DNA of 64,000 nucleotides. It comes from Lachnospiraceae bacterium. Its GTDB lineage: Bacteria; Bacillota; Clostridia; Lachnospirales; Lachnospiraceae. The stretch spans positions 1-64,000 of the forward strand of contig JAGAMF010000010.1 in NCBI GenBank assembly GCA_017624855.1, read 5' to 3'. Positions 54,257 to 63,235 of this stretch are shown here, piece after piece; within the stretch, counting starts at the first letter, position 1; each line of letters begins with the position of its first letter. The notes under the pieces were generated by a model. That model did no database searches. It was not told the origin of the DNA and worked only from the letters and a program-made list of their open reading frames with translations. The translations under genes were made by a program, and so were the position numbers.

Positions 54257-54265
54257 TGCTATAAT
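54257..54265 (+). promoter_or_regulatory. Extended -10 promoter of the dnaD-like gene
   Basis: TGCTATAAT (TG-N-TATAAT) with no good -35; 69 bases before the start, directly downstream of the DnaA boxes. Confidence 0.5.
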
Positions 54266-54333
54266 CACTATGCTTTGAAAATATTATTTGGGACAGAAAG
54301 TTGATTCCTGCCCCAAGTGTAAGGGGTTTACAT

Positions 54334-55431
54334 ATGAATCGTATTATGCTTTATCAGGAGAACGCCTGTGGAATGACAGGTGTATCCAATGTGTTCATTG
54401 ACTCTTTTATGAAGGATGCCAATGATGCGCAGCTCAAAATATATTTGTACCTTATCAGAATGTTCTCATCCAATATGCCGGTCAGCATTTCGGAAATGGC
54501 GGATAAGTTCAACCATACCGAACGGGAAGTAATTCGTTCCCTTCAATATTGGGAACGCATGAAACTTTTGATCCTGGATTATGACGAGAACAAAAATATC
54601 GTGGGAATTCGTTTGGAATCACCTGTTGCAACCGAAAACAACGCGCCCGAAGCTAAGCCTTTGGCACCTATCGTTTCTATGGTTCCTTCTCCCGTTGCAG
54701 AGAAGACAACCGTTGCAAAAGAAGCTTCCACTCTCAGAACCGCTCCCGAAAAACCTTCTTATTCTGCCGATCAGTTGCGTACATATAAGGATAAAGAAGA
54801 AATCAGCGAAATGCTTTGCATCACGGAGCAGTATCTGGGCAAAACCTTAAGCCCTACCGATTTAAGAAGTATTCTTTATATCCATCTGGAGTTGGGCTAT
54901 TCCATGGAAATGCTGGATGCTCTTATGGAATACTGCTTAGACCGCGGCAAAAAGGAAATGCGTTATATTGAAAAAACCGCCATCGGCTGGTATGAGCAGG
55001 GCTTTGACACCGTAAAACAGGCCAAAGCCGGCGTAAGCAAATATGATAAGACCATCTATTCCGTCATGAAAGCTTTGGGTAAAAACGGCACACCCACAGC
55101 CAAGGAAGTAGATTACATCAATAAATGGACCGGGTCTTTTGGTTTTACCATGGACATCATTTTTGAATGTTGCGAAAGAACCGTGCTTGCCGTAGATTCT
55201 CATCGTTTTGAATATGCGGATAAAATTCTTTCCAGCTGGAAGGAAAGTAATGTCCACTCGGTTCGGGAAATCAAGGAATTGGATAAAGCCTTCCGCAACA
55301 GACCCAAAAACGGCGGTTCCGGAAGTTCAGGCAGTTCTTCTTCCGCCAAAACCGGCCAGAACAAATATAACCATTTCCCGCAGCACGATTATGATTTTGC
55401 AGCATTGGAAAAAGAAATTGTTAGCAACTAA
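54334..55431 (+). CDS. dnaD: DnaD-like replication initiation protein
   Basis: 365 residues. An N-terminal winged-helix region (about 20-90; SISEMADKFNHTEREVIRSLQYWERM), a Pro/Ala linker, then two DnaD (DDBH2-type) domains near 160-230 and 250-325, the first ending in the family YIEKTAIGWYEQGFDTVKQA motif. DnaD remodels the origin and helps load the helicase. The ATG at 54334 follows AAGGGG. A Gly/Ser-rich patch near 330 precedes the C-terminal end. The downstream dnaC-like gene is 11 bases away. Confidence 0.93.
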   Translation: MNRIMLYQENACGMTGVSNVFIDSFMKDANDAQLKIYLYLIRMFSSNMPVSISEMADKFNHTEREVIRSLQYWERMKLLILDYDENKNIVGIRLESPVATENNAPEAKPLAPIVSMVPSPVAEKTTVAKEASTLRTAPEKPSYSADQLRTYKDKEEISEMLCITEQYLGKTLSPTDLRSILYIHLELGYSMEMLDALMEYCLDRGKKEMRYIEKTAIGWYEQGFDTVKQAKAGVSKYDKTIYSVMKALGKNGTPTAKEVDYINKWTGSFGFTMDIIFECCERTVLAVDSHRFEYADKILSSWKESNVHSVREIKELDKAFRNRPKNGGSGSSGSSSSAKTGQNKYNHFPQHDYDFAALEKEIVSN

Positions 55432-55442
55432 GGAGAGATACC

Positions 55443-56411
55443 GTGGCATTGACCAATACACAATACGAATCCATCCGTCAAGAATATGCCAACCGGCGCA
55501 TCAATTCCCAAAAGCTTTTGGACGAGCGAACCAAAGAAATTTACGAAAAGCTCCCCGAATACAAGGAATTGGATGAGCTTACCGCAACCCTGTCCGTTCA
55601 GCACGGCAAACGGGTGATTATGGGCGAAAGCGACACATTGGATGAATTAAAAGATATTCTGGAAGACTTAAATCGCCAAAAAAAGTTGCTTTTAACCTCA
55701 GCAGGTTATTCCGTTAATTATTTGGATCCCGTATATACCTGTCCTTATTGCAAAGATACCGGATATATCGAGAACGAGAAATGCCATTGCCATAAACAGG
55801 CAATTTTGGATATAATGTATGAACAGTCCAATATCAGGCAAACACTTTTGGATGTATCCTTTGATGACATAGAATTGGACTATCAAACCGGCGACGACCA
55901 AAAAAGACTGGAAAATGCAGTCGAAAAAGCCAAAGAATTTGTTAAAAACTTCAAATTGGACTATCAAAACCTTATGTTTTATGGTACAGTAGGTACCGGC
56001 AAAAGCTTTTTATCCAATTGTATCGCCCATGAATTGATTGAACAGAAGTACTTTGTTTTATATTTCAGTTCCAACAATTTCTTCAACAGGGCATCGGAAG
56101 CTTATTTTAACAAAAATAATTCCAACGACGGCAATTTCTTTGAAGATATTTATAATTGCGACCTTTTAATTCTGGATGATTTGGGAACCGAACTCACCAA
56201 CAGCTTTGTGGAATCACAGCTTTTTGCCTGTTTGGAAGAGCGTTCTCTTCATCATAAATCAACTATCATATCCACCAATCTTCCCATGGAAGAATTGAGA
56301 GACCGGTATTCTGACAGAATTTTCTCCAGAATCATCAGCAACTTTGATGTTTGCAAATTATCCGGTCAGGATGTAAGAATATACAAAAAAAGATTAAACA
56401 ACAGAAAGTGA
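55443..56411 (+). CDS. dnaC: DnaC/DnaI-like helicase loader ATPase
   Basis: 322 residues. An N-terminal helical region, a zinc motif CPYCKDTGY...CHC near 100-118 as in DnaI, then a AAA+ domain with GTVGTGKS near 182 (Walker A) and LLILDDLG near 241 (Walker B). It should load the replicative helicase together with DnaD. GTG start with AAGGAGAG upstream. IstB transposition proteins share the fold, but no transposase is adjacent and the zinc domain fits DnaI. Confidence 0.93.
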   Translation: MALTNTQYESIRQEYANRRINSQKLLDERTKEIYEKLPEYKELDELTATLSVQHGKRVIMGESDTLDELKDILEDLNRQKKLLLTSAGYSVNYLDPVYTCPYCKDTGYIENEKCHCHKQAILDIMYEQSNIRQTLLDVSFDDIELDYQTGDDQKRLENAVEKAKEFVKNFKLDYQNLMFYGTVGTGKSFLSNCIAHELIEQKYFVLYFSSNNFFNRASEAYFNKNNSNDGNFFEDIYNCDLLILDDLGTELTNSFVESQLFACLEERSLHHKSTIISTNLPMEELRDRYSDRIFSRIISNFDVCKLSGQDVRIYKKRLNNRK

Positions 56412-56421
56412 GGACCTCCCC

Positions 56422-57603
56422 ATGTCTGACAAGAAACAAGAAGTACGTAATCTGGAAACCATTCCCGTTGGTTCCTTAGGATTAATTCCCTTGGAGAGCT
56501 GCCGCTCTCTTGGCGAAAAGGTTGACAAATACCTGGTTAAATGGAGAACCGAACGCGAAAGCGAGCACAAAGACAGCCTTGCATTCGCAGGTTACCAGAG
56601 AGACACCTACATTTTGGATACCAAAGTACCCCGCTTCGGTTCCGGTGAAGCAAAGGGTGTTATCAACGAATCCGTTCGTGGTGATGACTTATACATCATG
56701 GTTGATGTATGTAATCATAGCTTAACCTACTCTCTTTCCGGCAACAAAAACAGAATGTCACCGGACGATCATTATCAGGATTTAAAGAGAATCATCGCTG
56801 CAGTTGGCGGTAAAGCAAGAAGAATTACCGTAATTATGCCTTTCCTTTACGAAAGCAGACAGCATAAAAGAAGTTCTCGTGAATCTTTGGACTGCGCATT
56901 GGCACTTCAGGAATTGGTTAGCATGGGCGTAGACAACATCATCACTTTTGATGCTCACGACCCCCGTGTACAGAATGCAATTCCTCTTCACGGCTTTGAA
57001 ACCGTACAGCCCGCTTATCAGTTCATTAAGGGCTTGGTAAACAATGTACCCGATATCAAGTTCGATTCTGACCACATGATGACCATCAGCCCCGATGAAG
57101 GCGGTATGTCCAGAGCAATCTATATTGCCAATGTACTTGGTCTTGATATGGGTATGTTCTACAAGAGAAGAGATTACACCCGCATTGTAGACGGAAGAAA
57201 CCCCATCGTTGCTCACGAGTTCCTCGGAACTGATGTAGAAGGCAAGGATATGATTATCATCGACGATATGATTTCATCCGGCGAAAGCGTTATCGAAGTT
57301 GCTACCGCATTAAAAGCCCGCAAAGCAAACCGTATCTTTATTGCTACTACTTTCGGTCTTTTCACCAACGGTCTCGAAAAATTCGATAAAGCATACGAAG
57401 ACGGCTTAATTCACCGCGTTCTGACCACAAACCTTGTATATCAGACACCGGAACTTTTACAGAGAGAATGGTACATTAACTGTGACATGAGTAAGTATAT
57501 TGCTTACATCATTGATACCTTAAACCATGACAGCTCTATCAGCGATCTGTTAAATCCCAGTGAGCGTATTCAGAACTTCTTAAAAGAGCATCAGGCAAAA
57601 TAA
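56422..57603 (+). CDS. prs: Ribose-phosphate pyrophosphokinase, long variant
   Basis: Makes PRPP from ribose-5-phosphate and ATP for nucleotides, His and Trp. 393 residues, about 75 longer than the common form, with the extra mostly N-terminal. MPFLYESRQHKRSSRE near 139 is the catalytic/ATP loop, FDAHDPRVQ near 177 binds metal, and MIIIDDMISSGES near 277 is the PRPP loop. It follows dnaC by 10 bases in the same run and ends at a strong terminator. Confidence 0.95.
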   Translation: MSDKKQEVRNLETIPVGSLGLIPLESCRSLGEKVDKYLVKWRTERESEHKDSLAFAGYQRDTYILDTKVPRFGSGEAKGVINESVRGDDLYIMVDVCNHSLTYSLSGNKNRMSPDDHYQDLKRIIAAVGGKARRITVIMPFLYESRQHKRSSRESLDCALALQELVSMGVDNIITFDAHDPRVQNAIPLHGFETVQPAYQFIKGLVNNVPDIKFDSDHMMTISPDEGGMSRAIYIANVLGLDMGMFYKRRDYTRIVDGRNPIVAHEFLGTDVEGKDMIIIDDMISSGESVIEVATALKARKANRIFIATTFGLFTNGLEKFDKAYEDGLIHRVLTTNLVYQTPELLQREWYINCDMSKYIAYIIDTLNHDSSISDLLNPSERIQNFLKEHQAK

Positions 57604-57666
57604 TGCTAATCCTACTTTTATATAGGTTTTAGAATTAGTACAAGAAATCAAAATATTACAAATTAC

Positions 57667-57699
57667 ACCTCCGTACGATACCAAAGTACGGAGGTTTTT
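57667..57699 (+). terminator. Terminator after prs
   Basis: ACCTCCGTAC / GTACGGAGGT, perfect 10-bp stem with a nine-base loop, then TTTTA. Confidence 0.92.
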
Positions 57700-57865
57700 A
57701 TGTGAAATATTACTTTTTTATATTATTGATGTCATTTTAATCTGTTTTCGTGATTATAGCCTTGCGTTTTATCTCAAGCGGTGCTATCTTGATATTGTGA
57801 AGAGAATGTGAATTTTATAACATAGTTGGAATTGTTAGCAACGAAAAGTCGTAGAAAGGATTATT

Positions 57866-58351
57866 ATGAAAAATAATAAAGGTTTTTCACTTATTGAATT
57901 GATTGTTGTTATTTGTATTATGGCCATTGCTGTGGGTCTTATGGCTCCTCAATTAATCAGATACTTAGAAAAAACCAATGTATCCGCTGATATTCAGCTG
58001 GCTGATACCATTCGTACCGGTGTCACTACCGCTATTGTAGATGCAGAGGTTCAAGCCGACACCGCCAGCCATCCTTATTTAGATTTAATGGCTTCCGATG
58101 CAGGAATGAATATTAACGAAAATACATCTTTTTTAAATTCTGACTGCGTATTAAAAGAAAGCTTGGAAGAATCTTTTGGTTTTCCGATTAATCAGATTAT
58201 GATGCAAATGCGTTCAGCACGAGGCAGTGATTGCGATTGTAATGTTCGTACCATTAATAATATGGTTTTGGTAACATTTACTTGTACAGACAATACCGGT
58301 TTGAAGGACACTTCTAATTCTACACCGGAAAATGATATTTTTGTTGATTAG
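57866..58351 (+). CDS. Type IV prepilin-like protein
   Basis: 161 residues. The N-terminus is a class III signal: short basic leader KNNKG, then FSLIELIVVICIMAIA with Glu at position +5, followed by a hydrophobic helix. PilD-type processing after Gly is expected. The rest is a small polar domain with two Cys in CDC and CTC-type contexts near 120 and 140, possibly a disulfide. No pilB, pilC or pilD gene is nearby, so its assembly machinery must be elsewhere. AAAGGA precedes the ATG. Confidence 0.88.
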   Translation: MKNNKGFSLIELIVVICIMAIAVGLMAPQLIRYLEKTNVSADIQLADTIRTGVTTAIVDAEVQADTASHPYLDLMASDAGMNINENTSFLNSDCVLKESLEESFGFPINQIMMQMRSARGSDCDCNVRTINNMVLVTFTCTDNTGLKDTSNSTPENDIFVD

Positions 58352-58393
58352 ATTTTAATCATATATTACAATAGCATTTGACAAATGCAAATA

Positions 58394-58435
58394 TGGTCAG
58401 TTCGAAACCATCCTGACCTTAAACAAAACTAAGGA
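58394..58435 (+). ncRNA. preQ1-I riboswitch
   Basis: GGTCAG / CTGACC stem with the loop TTCGAAACCATC, followed by the A-rich tail TTAAACAAAACTAAGG that overlaps the ribosome site. This matches the small class I (Tte-like) preQ1 aptamer. It lies directly ahead of queT, so preQ1 should block translation start. Confidence 0.85.
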
Positions 58436-58444
58436 GATTTAATT

Positions 58445-59023
58445 ATGAATAACAAGAAAGTTTTATTTCTGACACAGGCGGCATTAATTGCCGCCCTTTA
58501 TGTGGTTCTTACGGAGATATCCAACATCTTCAGTCTGGCATCCTTCATGGTGCAAATTCGTTTTTCAGAAGCATTGACAATTTTACCGTTTTTTATACCG
58601 GCAGCCATACCCGGTCTTTTTGTAGGCTGCATTATCAGTAATTTATTGGTCAGCGCCAATATTTTTGATATCATATTCGGCAGCCTGGCCACCTTAATCG
58701 GTGCGTTACTGACTTATTTTATCGGCAGAGTATCATCCGGTAAAGATACAAACAATAAAACAGACGCATCCGATGCTACCACCATATCAGCTCCCAAATC
58801 ACGATATAAAAAAGCAGCGGCATGGTTTGCTCCCATACCGCCGATTGTTGCCAATACGCTTATTATTCCTTTTGTCTTAAAATATGCTTACGGCTATGAA
58901 CCACTTTGGCTTTTCTTCCTTACGATTTTTGCCGGGGAGTTTATTTCCTGCGGCATTTTAGGAATGCCTCTGTTATTCCTTGTAAAAAAATACGCACGGC
59001 ATCTTTTTACGCCAGACCGCTAA
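58445..59023 (+). CDS. queT: Queuosine precursor ECF transporter S component
   Basis: 192-residue membrane protein with about five or six helices. [17 protein letters not shown] near 35-50 and [15 protein letters not shown] near 55 are QueT marks. It should bind preQ1 or a related base and import it with a shared ECF module (EcfA1, A2, T), none of which is here. A polar insert near 100-120 (about 25 residues, Thr/Lys/Asp-rich) interrupts the helices and is unusual. The stop overlaps the convergent galE end by three bases. Confidence 0.93.
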   Translation: MNNKKVLFLTQAALIAALYVVLTEISNIFSLASFMVQIRFSEALTILPFFIPAAIPGLFVGCIISNLLVSANIFDIIFGSLATLIGALLTYFIGRVSSGKDTNNKTDASDATTISAPKSRYKKAAAWFAPIPPIVANTLIIPFVLKYAYGYEPLWLFFLTIFAGEFISCGILGMPLLFLVKKYARHLFTPDR

Positions 59024-60036
59024 TCCTCGTATCCGTTTGGATTACCGGACTGCCAACGCCAGGAATCTTCACACATTTTAAGAATATCCCGCTCCGCTTT
59101 CCAGTGGAGCTCTTTTTCTGCCTTTTCGGGACTTGCGTAACATTCCGCAATATCTCCCGGGCGACGTTCTTTTATTTCGTAGGGAATGGTCACTCCCGAT
59201 GCCCTTTCAAAATTCTTTACCACATCCAATACGCTGTATCCGGTTCCGGTACCTAAATTATAAATGCATAAACCCGGATTTTCAGCAATTTTCTCAATGG
59301 CGCGAACATGACCCAGTGCAAGATCCACCACATGAATATAATCACGCACACCGGTTCCGTCATGGGTTTCATAATCATCGCCAAATACGCCCAAACATTT
59401 TAATTTGCCCACAGCCACCTGTGTGATATAAGGCATTAAATTATTGGGAATTCCGTTGGGATTCTCGCCAATCATACCACTCTCATGAGCACCGATGGGA
59501 TTAAAATATCTTAAAAGAATTACATTCCATGCAGAATCTGCCTTCTGCATATCCATTAACACCTGCTCCAACATGGACTTGGTCTGTCCGTAAGGATTGG
59601 TAATCTCCCCCTTAGGGCATTCCTCTGTAATGGGCACAAAAGCAGGGCTTCCGTACACAGTTGCCGACGAAGAAAAAACTATGTTTTTAACGCCGAATTC
59701 TTCCATTACATTTAACAAACACAAGGTTCCCGCAATATTATTCTGATAATACTTCCAAGGCTCTCTTACCGATTCGCCTACGGCTTTTAAACCGGCAAAA
59801 TGAATGCAGGAATCAATGTTTTCCTTGCGGAATACTTCTCGCAATCCCGCTTCGTCCAGTATGTCCACCTCATAAAAGGGCACAGCCTTACCGGTAATCT
59901 GTTCCACGCGACACAAGGATTTGCGGCTGGAATTACTGAGATTGTCTATTACCACTACCTCATAGCCTGCATTCTGCAATTCCACTACGGTGTGGCTTCC
60001 GATATATCCGGCTCCGCCGGTTACAAGTATTGCCAT
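59020..60036 (-). CDS. galE: UDP-glucose 4-epimerase
   Basis: Interconverts UDP-glucose and UDP-galactose. 338 residues. [13 protein letters not shown] at 5-17 is the NAD loop. Ser-Tyr-Lys catalysis: SSSATVYG near 123 and NPYGQTK near 147. [12 protein letters not shown] near 255 and the C-terminal HWKAERDI complete the family pattern. AGGAGA precedes the ATG. Placed downstream of a sugar-nucleotidyltransferase gene, 42 bases apart. Confidence 0.96.
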   Translation of the reverse strand: MAILVTGGAGYIGSHTVVELQNAGYEVVVIDNLSNSSRKSLCRVEQITGKAVPFYEVDILDEAGLREVFRKENIDSCIHFAGLKAVGESVREPWKYYQNNIAGTLCLLNVMEEFGVKNIVFSSSATVYGSPAFVPITEECPKGEITNPYGQTKSMLEQVLMDMQKADSAWNVILLRYFNPIGAHESGMIGENPNGIPNNLMPYITQVAVGKLKCLGVFGDDYETHDGTGVRDYIHVVDLALGHVRAIEKIAENPGLCIYNLGTGTGYSVLDVVKNFERASGVTIPYEIKERRPGDIAECYASPEKAEKELHWKAERDILKMCEDSWRWQSGNPNGYED

Positions 60037-60078
60037 CTCTGTTCTCCTAGGGTTTGTCTATTATTTAAAAACAGCCTT

Positions 60079-60999
60079 TTAACCCCAAAGCACATCAGGG
60101 TATATGCCTGCATCTTTTAACTTCTGAATGGATTCCGTTACATAAGGCTTATCTTCCTTGTATGTAACGCCAAACCACTTATCCTTGGAAGAAAGCACCT
60201 GAACGGTAGCCCTATCTTCTTTTAAAAGGGTATCAACTTCAATGGGAAGATAGCATTCTGCCTTCAAGGGATTCTTCTCTACCTGATTTGCAAAGAACTC
60301 TTCCAAGGCCTTACCGAGCTCGGGAATAATGCTGGGAGTAAATCCCCACATGTTCATGGATACGGGAGTTTTTACATCAATCGGTGTAAAAGTTGCACCA
60401 TCATCCTCCGAATATGCTGCACCTTCCGGTGTCTTAATAATCTTGGTTCTTTCCGTAATGGACACCAAATATCCATCCTCATTGGTCACACAGCAACCGC
60501 GTGCTACGGAACCGTTCTCTGTAAGGGTATTCTCTAAAAGATATCCCACCATGGCATAACGGAACTTATCATCATCTTCATGAGTGGTGAGGAAATCATA
60601 TAATACCTGAAAAGCTTCCACACCGTAATAATCATCCGCATTGATTACCGCAAAAGGACCGTCCACCACATTTCTGCAGCTAAAAATCGCGTGAGCGGTT
60701 CCCCAAGGTTTTACTCTCTCTTCGGGAATCACAAATCCGTCCGGCACATCCTTAATATCCTGGAACACATACTCCACTTCCATGTGGCGGCTTACTGCGT
60801 CGCCGATACATTCTCTGAACAACGCCTCATTTTCTTTTTTTATGATAAAAACAGCTTTTTTAAAACCTGCTCTCAATGCATCATAAATAGAAAAATCCAA
60901 TATTTTATTACCGACTGTATCCACGGGATCAATCTGCTTTAAACCACCGTAACGGCTACCCATTCCGGCTGCCATAATTACTAATACGGGCTCTCTCAT
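60079..60999 (-). CDS. Sugar-phosphate nucleotidyltransferase (UTP-glucose-1-phosphate uridylyltransferase-like)
   Basis: 306 residues, NTP_transferase fold. MAAGMGSRYGGLKQ near 9 is the nucleotide loop; VINADDYYG near 120 is the metal-binding motif. It is related to, but shorter and different from, GalU-type enzymes and common in Lachnospiraceae next to galE. It would make the UDP-sugar that GalE epimerises; the exact sugar is an inference. AAGGAGG precedes the ATG. Confidence 0.85.
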   Translation of the reverse strand: MREPVLVIMAAGMGSRYGGLKQIDPVDTVGNKILDFSIYDALRAGFKKAVFIIKKENEALFRECIGDAVSRHMEVEYVFQDIKDVPDGFVIPEERVKPWGTAHAIFSCRNVVDGPFAVINADDYYGVEAFQVLYDFLTTHEDDDKFRYAMVGYLLENTLTENGSVARGCCVTNEDGYLVSITERTKIIKTPEGAAYSEDDGATFTPIDVKTPVSMNMWGFTPSIIPELGKALEEFFANQVEKNPLKAECYLPIEVDTLLKEDRATVQVLSSKDKWFGVTYKEDKPYVTESIQKLKDAGIYPDVLWG

Positions 61000-61011
61000 C
61001 TTTTCCCCTCC

Positions 61012-63123
61012 TTATACTTCAAAAAGTAAATCGCCATATGTAGGAATCGGCCAAATATCTTTGTCCGTAATCATTTCCAATTCATCCGCAGGCTCTCTTA
61101 ACGCATCCATAGCAACTTTTACATGGTCTCGATAGTAAATCGCGCAAGTCTTATGCTCCTTGATGCTCTGAGCGGCTTTTAACTCACTTTCCAAATTGCT
61201 AAGTGCCTTCTGCATCTTTGTAAGCTTATCTGTTACTTCCGCAAGAAGATTTCGCTGTACAAAAGCAGTCACACCGGCCTCTTCCGCTAAGAGTACAGAC
61301 TCTGAAAGGATTTTTACATAACGGATTTCCGCAGGTATAATCTGCTTTGCAGACATCTCAATCATACATTTTGCTTCGATATTGATGGTCTTGGAATAGG
61401 TCTCGTATAAAACATCCTTACGGGACTCCAACTCTGCCCTTGTAAAAATGTTGAACTTTTCAAACAAAGCAAAGGACTTATCCGTAGTTAAGGTTTCCAC
61501 CGCATCCAACATGGTGGGAAGATTGGGAAGTCCTCTTCTCTCTGCCTCTACAATCCATTCAGGTGCATAACCGTTACCGTTAAAAATAATTCTCTGATGT
61601 GCAGTCATATATTCTTTAATCAAATCATGCACTGCCAAATCAAAATCTTCTGCGCCTTCCAATCTGTCAGCAGCTTCACAAAAAGCTTCTGCTACAATGG
61701 TATTTAAAATGGTATTGGGATCTCCGATGGAATCGGACGAACCCACCATACGAAACTCAAACTTGTTACCGGTAAAAGCAAAAGGTGATGTACGGTTACG
61801 ATCTGTAGCATCTTTTAAAAGGTCGGGCAAAGTGGAAACACCGGTTTCCAATACTCCGCCTTCCACCAAATGAGTAGCCTCACCGGTTTCTACTAGCTGT
61901 TTTACCACATCTTCCAACTGTTCTCCCAGGAACATGGAAATAATTGCAGGCGGTGCTTCATCCGCACCCAGTCTGTGATCGTTTCCTACATCGGATGCAC
62001 TCTGTCGCAACAAGTCTGCATGGGTATCTACTGCCTTCATTATACAAGCCAGCACCAATAAAAACTGAATATTTTCATTGGGTGTGTCACCGGGATCCAA
62101 AAGATTCATTCCTGTATCGGTAGTTAACGACCAGTTATTATGCTTACCGGAACCGTTTACACCCTGGAAGGGTTTTTCATGTAAAAGGCAGGTAAGTCCG
62201 TGTCTTCCGGCAACCTTTTTTAAGGTTTCCATGACAATCTGGTTATGGTCTACCGCCACATTGGAAGTCTCATAAATCGGTGCCAATTCATGCTGCGCGG
62301 GAGCAACTTCGTTATGCTGAGTCTTAGCGGTAACACCAAGTTTCCAAAGCTCCACATTCAAATCCTTCATATATGCGCCGATACGTTCACGGATGATACC
62401 ATAGTAGTGGTCATCCATTTCCTGTCCCTTTGGCGGCGGAGCACCAAAAAGGGTTCTTCCGGCATAGATTAAATCTTCTCTCTTTAAATAATTCTGACGG
62501 TCAATCAGGAAATATTCCTGCTCCGCACCTACGGAGGGAATCACTTTCTTGGCATCGTAATTACCGAAAAGTCTAACGATACGCAATGCCTGCTGCCCTA
62601 CTGCTTCCATAGAACGAAGCAAGGGAGTCTTTTTATCCAAAGCCTCACCTTTGTAAGAGCAGAACGCTGTAGGAATACAAAGAATTTTACCGGTGGCATC
62701 CTCCTTAATAAAAGCAGGGGATGTAATATCCCAGGTTGTATAACCTCTTGCTTCAAAGGTTGCACGAAGTCCGCCGGAAGGGAAAGAAGACGCATCCGGC
62801 TCACCCTTAATCAACTCTTTGCCTTTAAATTCCAGAAGCATTTTACCCGACTTGTCGGGATGTGTAATAAAAGAATCATGCTTTTCCGCAGTAAAACCGG
62901 TAAGAGGCTGGAACCAGTGCGTATAATGGGTAGCACCCTGCTCCACTGCCCAGTCCTTCATAGCCTTGGCTACAATGTTTGCGGTCTTTCCGGAAAGTTC
63001 ACCACCGTTTTCCATTACACGGATTACTTCCTCATAAGCTTCCGGCTCCACCCATTTCTGCATGGTCTCCGGAGTAAAGACATTTTTCGCAAATATCTCT
63101 TCAATGTTAATCATTTCAGTCAT
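61012..63123 (-). CDS. glnN: Glutamine synthetase, type III
   Basis: Makes glutamine from glutamate, ammonia and ATP. 703 residues, the size of the GSIII class found in Clostridia and Bacteroides and much longer than GSI (about 450). GAEQEYFLID near 205 and NEVAPAQHELAPIYE near 275 are active-site marks. GVNGSGKHNNWSL near 330 is the ATP/glutamate segment. GGAGAA precedes the ATG. Separated from the nucleotidyltransferase by only 12 bases, but likely a separate function. Confidence 0.96.
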   Translation of the reverse strand: MTEMINIEEIFAKNVFTPETMQKWVEPEAYEEVIRVMENGGELSGKTANIVAKAMKDWAVEQGATHYTHWFQPLTGFTAEKHDSFITHPDKSGKMLLEFKGKELIKGEPDASSFPSGGLRATFEARGYTTWDITSPAFIKEDATGKILCIPTAFCSYKGEALDKKTPLLRSMEAVGQQALRIVRLFGNYDAKKVIPSVGAEQEYFLIDRQNYLKREDLIYAGRTLFGAPPPKGQEMDDHYYGIIRERIGAYMKDLNVELWKLGVTAKTQHNEVAPAQHELAPIYETSNVAVDHNQIVMETLKKVAGRHGLTCLLHEKPFQGVNGSGKHNNWSLTTDTGMNLLDPGDTPNENIQFLLVLACIMKAVDTHADLLRQSASDVGNDHRLGADEAPPAIISMFLGEQLEDVVKQLVETGEATHLVEGGVLETGVSTLPDLLKDATDRNRTSPFAFTGNKFEFRMVGSSDSIGDPNTILNTIVAEAFCEAADRLEGAEDFDLAVHDLIKEYMTAHQRIIFNGNGYAPEWIVEAERRGLPNLPTMLDAVETLTTDKSFALFEKFNIFTRAELESRKDVLYETYSKTINIEAKCMIEMSAKQIIPAEIRYVKILSESVLLAEEAGVTAFVQRNLLAEVTDKLTKMQKALSNLESELKAAQSIKEHKTCAIYYRDHVKVAMDALREPADELEMITDKDIWPIPTYGDLLFEV

Positions 63124-63199
63124 ATATATTCTCCATTCGGATTCTTTTACAATATATCCCTGGGAAGGGAATACACTGTTTTATCTCTTTTTATAAAAG

Positions 63200-63225
63200 A
63201 TGGGGCTACCGGTAATATCCCCCAT
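63200..63225 (-). terminator. Weak terminator after the U32 peptidase gene
   Basis: ATGGGG / CCCCAT with a 14-base loop and a following CTTTT on the minus strand. Confidence 0.5.
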
Positions 63226-63235
63226 AAAAAAAGCA

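Noticed and set aside
54026-54333. Calling the DnaA-box region the replication origin
   Set aside because: dnaA, dnaN and other origin markers are absent and strand bias reverses again at 59 kb; only a DnaA-binding cluster is supported.
55443-56411. IstB transposition ATPase
   Set aside because: No transposase or terminal repeats nearby; the zinc motif and coupling to a DnaD-like gene fit a helicase loader.
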